Source: an uncultured bacterium (GTDB taxonomy: Bacteria; Cyanobacteriota; Vampirovibrionia; Gastranaerophilales; Gastranaerophilaceae). Taken from it: a stretch of 18,859 bases of DNA. This document shows, in pieces, positions 13,614-18,859 of this stretch (its first letter is position 1; every line of letters starts with the position of its first letter). Under the pieces are notes generated by a model. That model was not told the DNA's origin and searched no databases. It saw only the letters and a program-made list of their open reading frames with translations. The translations under genes and the position numbers were made by a program. The stretch covers positions 1 through 18,859 of the forward strand of contig CAMVQX010000017.1 of the NCBI GenBank assembly GCA_947169755.1, given 5' to 3'.

Positions 13614-14877
13614 TAAAAGACAAGAACTTTCAACAAAATATAAAAAATTACTGACGAGCGAAACCAATACTGTTACAGTCGTTAAGGATTTTTTGGCTGC
13701 AATGAAATTTATACAGGATAAAGAACCTGATTTGGTAATTATTTCCGACAGTGTAGAGGGTGATTTGTCCGACTATTGCAAAAAATTGAGAGCCCTAACC
13801 TATAATATGCGCCCCGTAATAGTTGCAACTTCTAAATCTGCGGAACTTCAAGACAGACTTTGTGTTTTGGCTGACGGTGCTGATGATTTTATATCCGAAC
13901 CTGTTAATACCGAAGAATTCGTAATGAGAATAAAAGCTCATTTGAGACGTGAAATTGAAACAAACTTTGATTCAAAACTTTTCTTGCCTTGCAAAAATTA
14001 TTCTATGCGCGCCTTAAAAAGAATTGTTAATGAAAACAAATTCTGGGCTGTGTTACTTGTAAGTATTGAAAATTTTGACAATTATAAAGAAAATTACACA
14101 GAACTCGCATCTGACAAACTTCTTCAAACTTATTGCGCAATAATAAAATCTTCACTTTCGGAAAATGATTATCTGGGTTCGATTTCGGAAAATGAATTTT
14201 TAATAATAACAGACGGTGTAAAAGCAGAAAAACTCGCAAACTTTTTAACATTTGCATTTGACAGTGTTGCCGAAAAATTTTATTCACCGCAGGATAAAAA
14301 ACGCGGTTTTATGCTTATGAGAGGGGATGAATTTGCTGGACGACGTTCAAATTTCGTACACACAACAATCGGGGTAATAACAAACGAATTTACCAAATAC
14401 AAAGATTCTGCACATCTTTTAAATTCATTGATACAAATTCACAGAATGGCCAATTTACCGTCAAAATCAAATTTCTTAATTGAACGTCCGCAAATATCCG
14501 CAGAAAACGCTGTTAACAACGAAATAAATAACAGAATTTTTATAATTGAAGAAGATGAAGCGATGACTTTGCTTTTGAAGACAATATTTGATCTGCAGGG
14601 GTATGAAGTTAAAACACTAACAAAACTTGAAGATTTGGATAATATTGTTCCTGCAATAATAATTCTTGATGCCGGAAGTGCAGAAACATTGAAAGGGCTT
14701 GAACTTTGCAAGGAAATCCGTTCAAACAAACTTTTTGACAGGACAAAATTGGTTGTTACATCTGTTTTGCACGATAAAGAATTGATATTAAACGCCGGTG
14801 CGGATTTATATATTCCAAAACCATACGAAATATCGAGTCTCATCAGATGGGTTGAAACACTTGCAGATAAATATTAG
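13588..14877 (+). CDS. Response regulator: pseudo-receiver, degenerate GGDEF-like domain, intact C-terminal receiver
   Basis: 429 residues from ATG at 13588, with AAAGG about 10 nt upstream; the longer frame from 13543 lies inside the kinase gene. Residues ~2-120 fold like a receiver but lack key residues: the phospho-Asp position reads IISDS (Ser53) and the usual KP lysine is Glu (SEPVN). Residues ~125-295 resemble a nucleotide cyclase fold with SENEF (200-204) in place of GGDEF, so it should be catalytically inactive. Residues ~315-429 are a canonical receiver: EEDE acidic pair, phospho-Asp361 in IIILDAG, Thr391 and Lys411 in IPKPYE. No DNA-binding domain is present, so output is probably by protein interaction. 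Partner: the overlapping upstream kinase. Confidence 0.8.
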   Translation: MQSVTLIIDKRQELSTKYKKLLTSETNTVTVVKDFLAAMKFIQDKEPDLVIISDSVEGDLSDYCKKLRALTYNMRPVIVATSKSAELQDRLCVLADGADDFISEPVNTEEFVMRIKAHLRREIETNFDSKLFLPCKNYSMRALKRIVNENKFWAVLLVSIENFDNYKENYTELASDKLLQTYCAIIKSSLSENDYLGSISENEFLIITDGVKAEKLANFLTFAFDSVAEKFYSPQDKKRGFMLMRGDEFAGRRSNFVHTTIGVITNEFTKYKDSAHLLNSLIQIHRMANLPSKSNFLIERPQISAENAVNNEINNRIFIIEEDEAMTLLLKTIFDLQGYEVKTLTKLEDLDNIVPAIIILDAGSAETLKGLELCKEIRSNKLFDRTKLVVTSVLHDKELILNAGADLYIPKPYEISSLIRWVETLADKY

Positions 14878-14906
14878 TTGTTTTGCAAATATGTTTATGA
14901 GATAAT
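14878..14906 (+). promoter_or_regulatory. Promoter of the hydrogenase-dxr operon
   Basis: TTGTTT (14878-14883), a 17-bp spacer ending in TGA, GATAAT (14901-14906). Transcription from about 14913 gives a short leader containing AAAGGGG before the ATG at 14927. It begins directly after the response regulator stop codon. Confidence 0.55.
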
Positions 14907-14926
14907 GAAAATCAAAGGGGAAAAAT

Positions 14927-16393
14927 ATGTCAATTAATAGCCCTAAGCAAACATCTCATATAAAAAGGGAAATTTTAGTAAGACTTATAAAGGCTTTTTT
15001 AAGCGATAATTTTGAAGAGAATACAAGACTTATTCCGTATGACATGCGTCCAAAAGGATCAGAAGTACCTTTTAGATGTTGTATTTATAAAGAAAGAGCA
15101 ATTTTGCGCGACAGAACAATTGCAGGCTTGGGAGATTCAATCGAAGAAACGGATGATACGGAATTATTGTCAGATGTAGCGAAAGAAGCTTTTAAACGTG
15201 AAAAACCGGATTCAAGACCTTTGACTGTTTTAACAACGGCTTGTCAGGGGTGCGTTCCTTCAAGAATTTACGTAACAGATTTATGCCAGGGCTGCGTTGC
15301 AAGACCTTGCGAGAGCGCTTGTAAATTTGGAGCAATAAAAGTAACCGACGGAAAATCAAAAATTAATCCGGAAAAATGCAAAAATTGCGGTATGTGTGTT
15401 CAAGTATGTCCTTATCAGGCAATTCAAAAAATTATTGTACCGTGTGAAAACGCTTGTCCTGTCGGAGCTATTTCTAAAAATGATGACGGCTTTGCTCAAA
15501 TAGATTTCAATAAATGCATTGCTTGCGGAAAATGCGCTGTTGCCTGTCCTTTTGGTGCAGTTCATGAAAAGAGCCAAATTATTGATATCTTGAAAAATGT
15601 TAAATCAGGCAAAAAAGTAATTGCAATGGTTGCACCTGCTTTAATGGGACAACTTCCCTGCACTCCGAAACAAATGAGAGCAGCTATTTTGAAACTGGGT
15701 TTTGCAGATGTTTATGAAGTTGCCCAAGGTGCTGATATTACAACAAAAAATGAAGCTGAAGAATTTATTGAGAGAATGGAAGATGGCGAAGAATTTATGA
15801 CAACGTCTTGCTGCGCTGCATATAACCAGCTTGTTGAAAAACATATTCCTGAAATGAAACCTTACCGCTCTAATACAAAAACTCCGCTTTATTATACGGC
15901 AGAAATTGTAAAACGTGAGCATCCTGATGCTCTGACAGTATTTTTCTCACCATGTGTTGCAAAACGCACTGAAGCTATGCAAAATCCAAATGTTGACTAT
16001 GTATTAAATTACAAAGAATTAGGTGCTTGGTTTATTGCAAAAGATATTCAGGTTGATGAATGTTCGGAAAGTGAATTTAAAACCGAAGCATCTGCAGAAG
16101 GAAGAAATTACGCTATTACAGGTGGTGTTGCAAAAGCTGTTCAATCGCTTCTACCCGAAGAAATTCCTACCCATGCGGTAATAATTGACGGTTTAAACAA
16201 ACAAACAGTAAAAGATTTGAAAAAATATGCCAAAAACGGTATGTGCGAACTTGGTAATTTAATTGAAGTTATGTCATGTACCGGCGGTTGTCTTGGCGGC
16301 AATTCAACATTTAACGGTTACAAATATGCATCAAAACAACTGAAAACTTACGTTGATAGCAGTAAATCAATTACTAATACGGTCGATATATAA
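14927..16393 (+). CDS. Monomeric [FeFe] hydrogenase, group B type
   Basis: 488 residues. It reversibly converts protons and electrons to H2, normally coupled to ferredoxin in fermenting anaerobes. Ahead of the catalytic domain is a cysteine-rich region: CQGC at 106-109 and 120-123, then 4Fe-4S clusters CKNCGMCVQVCP (151-162), CENACP (173-178) and CIACGKCAVACP (197-208). The H-cluster motifs are L1 TTSCCAAY (Cys295, Cys296), L2 SPCVAKRTEA (Cys343) and L3 EVMSCTGGCLGG (Cys451, Cys455). The order and the YKERAILRDR start match group B (B1/B3-type) enzymes. L1 has Ala where TSCCP is usual. There is no NuoE/NuoF-like partner, so it is probably not electron-bifurcating; maturases HydEFG must be elsewhere. 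AAAGGGG precedes the ATG. The stop overlaps the dxr start. Confidence 0.92.
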   Translation: MSINSPKQTSHIKREILVRLIKAFLSDNFEENTRLIPYDMRPKGSEVPFRCCIYKERAILRDRTIAGLGDSIEETDDTELLSDVAKEAFKREKPDSRPLTVLTTACQGCVPSRIYVTDLCQGCVARPCESACKFGAIKVTDGKSKINPEKCKNCGMCVQVCPYQAIQKIIVPCENACPVGAISKNDDGFAQIDFNKCIACGKCAVACPFGAVHEKSQIIDILKNVKSGKKVIAMVAPALMGQLPCTPKQMRAAILKLGFADVYEVAQGADITTKNEAEEFIERMEDGEEFMTTSCCAAYNQLVEKHIPEMKPYRSNTKTPLYYTAEIVKREHPDALTVFFSPCVAKRTEAMQNPNVDYVLNYKELGAWFIAKDIQVDECSESEFKTEASAEGRNYAITGGVAKAVQSLLPEEIPTHAVIIDGLNKQTVKDLKKYAKNGMCELGNLIEVMSCTGGCLGGNSTFNGYKYASKQLKTYVDSSKSITNTVDI

Positions 16394-17484
16394 TGCAAAA
16401 AAGAAAAATAAGCATAATAGGTTCAACAGGATCAATAGGAACTCAAGCTCTTGAGGTTATTGATAAATTACGCGATAAGTTTGAAATTATTGCACTTGCA
16501 GGCGGTCATAATATTGAACTTTTAAAACAACAGGCTGAAAAATTTAAACCGCATTATACTTGCCTTGGAGAAGAAGGACTTGAAAAAATTTGTTCCGATA
16601 AAGAAAATGATATTATTCTTGTTGCCTGCTCAGGAAAAATTGGACTTAAGCCAACATTAACCGCGATAAAAAATGGTATTGACATCGCTCTTGCCAACAA
16701 AGAAACACTTGTTATGGCAGGTGATATTGTTATGTGCGAGGCAAAAAAATACGGAGTAAATATTATTCCGGTTGACAGTGAACATTGTGCAATTCACCAA
16801 TGTATAAAAAATATTTCTCAAGTTGATAAACTCATCATTACTGCATCGGGCGGTCCTTTTTTACATAAAACTGTTGATGATATGAAAAACGCAACTGTTG
16901 AACAAGCACTTGCTCATCCGAGATGGAATATGGGTAAAAAAATTACCGTCGATAGTGCTACCTTAATGAATAAAGGGTTAGAGGTAATTGAGGCGCATCA
17001 TCTCTTTGGTTTTGATTATAATGATATAGAAGTTGTTGTCCATCCGCAAAGTATCGTACATTCCGCTATTGAATATAAAGACGGAAGTGTTGTTGCACAA
17101 TTAGGTTTGCCAAGTATGCATATTCCTATACAATACGCTATAACTTACCCCGAAAGATATGAAGGTATAAAATCTAAAAGTTTCAGTTTTGCGGATATTG
17201 CAAGATTGGATTTTGAAAAACCTGATTTTGAAAAATTTCCGACAGTAAAACTGGCTTATAAAATGGGAAAACTTGGAGGAACGGCAACAGTTTGTATGAA
17301 TGCTGCAAATGAAGAAGCTGTTTTTGCGTTTCTTGACGGAAAAATAAAATTATATGACATTTATTCAATAACAAAAAAAATGTGTAACGAACATCAAATT
17401 ATCAAAAACCCTACAATCGATGAAATTTTTGAAGTTGACAAAGATATTCGCAAACAAGTCAAAAATTTATTGAATTCAAAATAA
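16393..17484 (+). CDS. dxr: 1-deoxy-D-xylulose 5-phosphate reductoisomerase
   Basis: 363 residues; converts DXP to 2-C-methyl-D-erythritol 4-phosphate with NADPH, the committed step of the MEP isoprenoid pathway. Visible are the NADPH-binding GSTGSIG (10-16), LANKETLVMAG (100-110), the metal site PVDSEH (Asp128, Glu130), ASGGPF (151-156), and HPRWNMGKKITVDSATLMNKGLE (in two blocks around 175-197, with Glu197 as the third metal ligand). Length and motif order are normal. The ATG overlaps the hydrogenase stop by one base (taATG), and there is no good Shine-Dalgarno, so translation depends on coupling to the hydrogenase. The MEP pathway's later steps need ferredoxin-type electrons, which gives a loose metabolic link to the upstream gene. 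Confidence 0.97.
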   Translation: MQKRKISIIGSTGSIGTQALEVIDKLRDKFEIIALAGGHNIELLKQQAEKFKPHYTCLGEEGLEKICSDKENDIILVACSGKIGLKPTLTAIKNGIDIALANKETLVMAGDIVMCEAKKYGVNIIPVDSEHCAIHQCIKNISQVDKLIITASGGPFLHKTVDDMKNATVEQALAHPRWNMGKKITVDSATLMNKGLEVIEAHHLFGFDYNDIEVVVHPQSIVHSAIEYKDGSVVAQLGLPSMHIPIQYAITYPERYEGIKSKSFSFADIARLDFEKPDFEKFPTVKLAYKMGKLGGTATVCMNAANEEAVFAFLDGKIKLYDIYSITKKMCNEHQIIKNPTIDEIFEVDKDIRKQVKNLLNSK

Positions 17485-17491
17485 CAAATAA

Positions 17492-17520
17492 TTGATTAAT
17501 ATGGCAATATATGGTATATT
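17492..17520 (+). promoter_or_regulatory. Promoter with leaderless geometry for the hemolysin III-like gene
   Basis: TTGATT (17492-17497), a 17-bp spacer ending TGG, TATATT (17515-17520), then 7 nt to the ATG at 17528. No Shine-Dalgarno is present. Confidence 0.6.
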
Positions 17521-17527
17521 ATGAGTT

Positions 17528-18160
17528 ATGGTTTCAGAAGGTAAATATACACCAAAAGAAGAATTTATGAATGCGTTTTCACATTCTCTGGGTGCAATGT
17601 TTGCAATTTATGCAATAGTCATGCTTGCAGTATCTTCTCATAACCCTATGGAAGCTGCTTCTACAGCTATTTTTGGTGCAACTCTTTTTATTTTATTTCA
17701 ATCATCTGCCCTTTATCATGCAATGGTAAACGAAACCGCAAAAAAAGTTTTTCAAAGAATTGACCACAGTGCAATATTTATGCTGATTGCAGGAACATAC
17801 ACACCAATTTTACTTTTAACCGTACCGTTTCCACTATCAATTGCTTTACTTGCAATGACTTGGTATCTTGCAATAACAGGTATTGTATATTCTTGTCTTA
17901 CATTAAAATTTAAATATCTGTCAACAGGCTTGTATTTGGTAATGGGTTGGTTATCATTATTCTTGGTTTATTCTATTTGGAATAATGCAAGTCATTTAGC
18001 CGTAGCATATTTGGCTGCCGGCGGATTTTTATATTCTTTCGGATGTGTATTTTATCTTATGAAGAAAAAATATATGCACTGTCTGTGGCATGTTTTTGTA
18101 ATCTTAGGTGCATTATGCCATTATTTATGCATTATGGAAGTTTTGAGAGCAGTAAATTAA
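17528..18160 (+). CDS. Hemolysin III/YqfA family (PAQR-like) integral membrane protein
   Basis: 210 residues with about seven hydrophobic segments spread over residues 20-205. Family signatures are the N-terminal EEFMNAFSHSLGA (Glu11, His19), SSALYH (Ser60, His64) followed by RIDHSAIFMLIAGTYTP (Asp79, His80), and the C-terminal LWHVFVILGALCHY (His188, His198). In the PAQR/CREST superfamily these residues form a zinc site suggesting membrane hydrolase activity; the bacterial members' substrate is not established and 'hemolysin' is a historical label. The gene is monocistronic, 43 bp after dxr, with its own promoter. The 107 bp between it and the rubrerythrin gene show no strong terminator. Confidence 0.9.
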   Translation: MVSEGKYTPKEEFMNAFSHSLGAMFAIYAIVMLAVSSHNPMEAASTAIFGATLFILFQSSALYHAMVNETAKKVFQRIDHSAIFMLIAGTYTPILLLTVPFPLSIALLAMTWYLAITGIVYSCLTLKFKYLSTGLYLVMGWLSLFLVYSIWNNASHLAVAYLAAGGFLYSFGCVFYLMKKKYMHCLWHVFVILGALCHYLCIMEVLRAVN

Positions 18161-18200
18161 ATTGCATCTTTTACAAATTTTCGGCAAATATAGTTTTAAA

Positions 18201-18236
18201 TTAACACTATTTTGTATTTAATTTTTATAGTAAAAT
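18201..18236 (+). promoter_or_regulatory. Probable rubrerythrin promoter region
   Basis: Overlapping -10 candidates TATAGT (18226-18231) and TAAAAT (18231-18236), with TTAACA at 18201-18206 as a possible -35 at a wide 19-bp spacing. The region is very AT-rich and no peroxide-regulator box could be confirmed. Confidence 0.35.
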
Positions 18237-18267
18237 TGAAATTGTAATATAAGAAAGGTGGTATTTA

Positions 18268-18807
18268 ATGGCAAAATTTATTTGTACTGTTTGCGGTTGG
18301 TCAACTGAGAGCGAAACTGCTCCTGACAGATGTCCTTTGTGTGGTGCTACAACCTTCAAACGTGTTGACGGAGAAGGAAAAGTTTACGCTTGTGAACACA
18401 AAGTTGGCGACGGCAAAGTTGAAGATAAAGAAATTATGGATGGTTTGAGAGCAAACTTTGCAGGTGAATGTACTGAAGTCGGTATGTATCTTGCAATGGC
18501 AAGAGTAGCTGAAAGAGAAGGTTACCCTGAAGTTGCGGAAGCATATAAAAGATATGCATTTGAAGAAGCTGAACACGCTTCAAAATTCGCTGAATTATTA
18601 GGTGAAGTTATTACAGATTCAACTAAGAAAAATCTTGAATTACGTGCCGAAGCTGAATTTGGTGCTTGTGAAGGTAAACTTGCTATTGCAAAAAGAGCTA
18701 AAGAATTGGGTTATGATGCAATTCATGATACTGTTCATGAAATGGCAAAAGATGAAGCTCGCCATGGTAAAGGATTTGACGGACTTTTGAAAAGATATTT
18801 TTCATAA
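18268..18807 (+). CDS. Reverse rubrerythrin (N-terminal rubredoxin, C-terminal ferritin-like di-iron domain)
   Basis: 179 residues; a peroxidase that reduces H2O2 (and can act on O2) in anaerobes. The rubredoxin-like Fe(Cys)4 site is at the N-terminus: CTVC (Cys6, Cys9) and CPLC (Cys22, Cys25). The ferritin-like four-helix domain follows from about residue 55, with FAGECTEVGMYLAMARVA, EEAEHASKF (Glu100, His103), AEFGACEGK and KDEARHGKGF (Glu163, His166), which supply the two ExxH pairs of the di-iron site. Domain order is the reverse of classical rubrerythrin, as in the clostridial 'reverse' type. AAGGTGG lies 6 nt before the ATG, a strong ribosome site fitting an abundant stress protein. A terminator follows within 25 nt, so it is a single-gene unit. 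Confidence 0.95.
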   Translation: MAKFICTVCGWSTESETAPDRCPLCGATTFKRVDGEGKVYACEHKVGDGKVEDKEIMDGLRANFAGECTEVGMYLAMARVAEREGYPEVAEAYKRYAFEEAEHASKFAELLGEVITDSTKKNLELRAEAEFGACEGKLAIAKRAKELGYDAIHDTVHEMAKDEARHGKGFDGLLKRYFS

Positions 18808-18827
18808 CCTGAATAAAATTAATCAAC

Positions 18828-18858
18828 AAAAAAGACCTCTTAAACGAGGTCTTTTTTT
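18828..18858 (+). terminator. Rho-independent terminator of the rubrerythrin gene
   Basis: AAAAAAGACCTC-TTAAAC-GAGGTCTTTTTT: a perfect 12-bp stem with a 6-nt loop, ending in seven T at the window edge. Potentially bidirectional. Confidence 0.9.
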
Positions 18859-18859
18859 A

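Noticed and set aside
1..18859. CRISPR array, tRNA/rRNA genes, insertion sequences or phage genes
   Set aside because: No spaced repeat series, cloverleaf, transposase or terminal inverted repeats were found; the only sizeable direct repeat is the 30-bp pair near 2205-2349.

Overview
This is an AT-rich, gene-dense bacterial chromosomal segment. It combines housekeeping genes (trpS, dnaG-rpoD, lepA, dxr) with markers of anaerobic life: a group B-type [FeFe] hydrogenase and a 'reverse' rubrerythrin. It also carries several lineage-restricted proteins I do not recognise. My best guess is a non-photosynthetic relative of cyanobacteria (Gastranaerophilales/'Melainabacteria' type) from an anaerobic, gut-like habitat. 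That is inference from gene content and style; no rRNA gene or other decisive marker is present, and Elusimicrobiota or an unusual Firmicute remain possible. I see no tRNA, rRNA, CRISPR array, transposase or phage gene, so this looks like core chromosome with a few unusual inserts.

Layout. 1-992 (-): N-terminal part of a family 2 glycosyltransferase that runs off the window; three Fn3-like repeats precede the catalytic domain. 1071-1406 (+): small secreted protein. 1409-2179 (-): short DRE-TIM aldolase-like enzyme. 2237-4459 (-): large membrane-anchored protein in which a GHKL (Hsp90/MORC-like) ATPase is joined to a C-terminal HExxH metallopeptidase; this is the most unusual gene here. 4573-4965 (-): YkgJ-type cysteine cluster protein. 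5043-5468 (-): hypothetical. 5666-6757 (+): trpS. 6951-9921 (+): dnaG-rpoD operon ending in a strong terminator. 10008-10424 (-): hypothetical. 10675-10905 (+): stand-alone LuxR-type HTH protein whose 3' end overlaps the 3' end of lepA (10874-12676, -). 12739-12850 (-): candidate small RNA with a C-rich, anti-Shine-Dalgarno-like tract. 12897-14877 (+): sensor-less histidine kinase overlapping a REC-degenerate GGDEF-REC response regulator. 14927-17484 (+): hydrogenase-dxr operon. 17528-18160 (+): hemolysin III/PAQR-like membrane protein. 18268-18807 (+): rubrerythrin and its terminator.

A theme in the non-coding sequence is that six genes (aldolase, ykgJ-like, dnaG, lepA, histidine kinase, hlyIII-like) have a -10 hexamer ending exactly 6 or 7 nt before the ATG and no Shine-Dalgarno sequence. 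They should be transcribed as leaderless mRNAs. Their neighbours have ordinary AAGGAG-like sites. This pattern also fixes several start codons downstream of the longest-ORF start.
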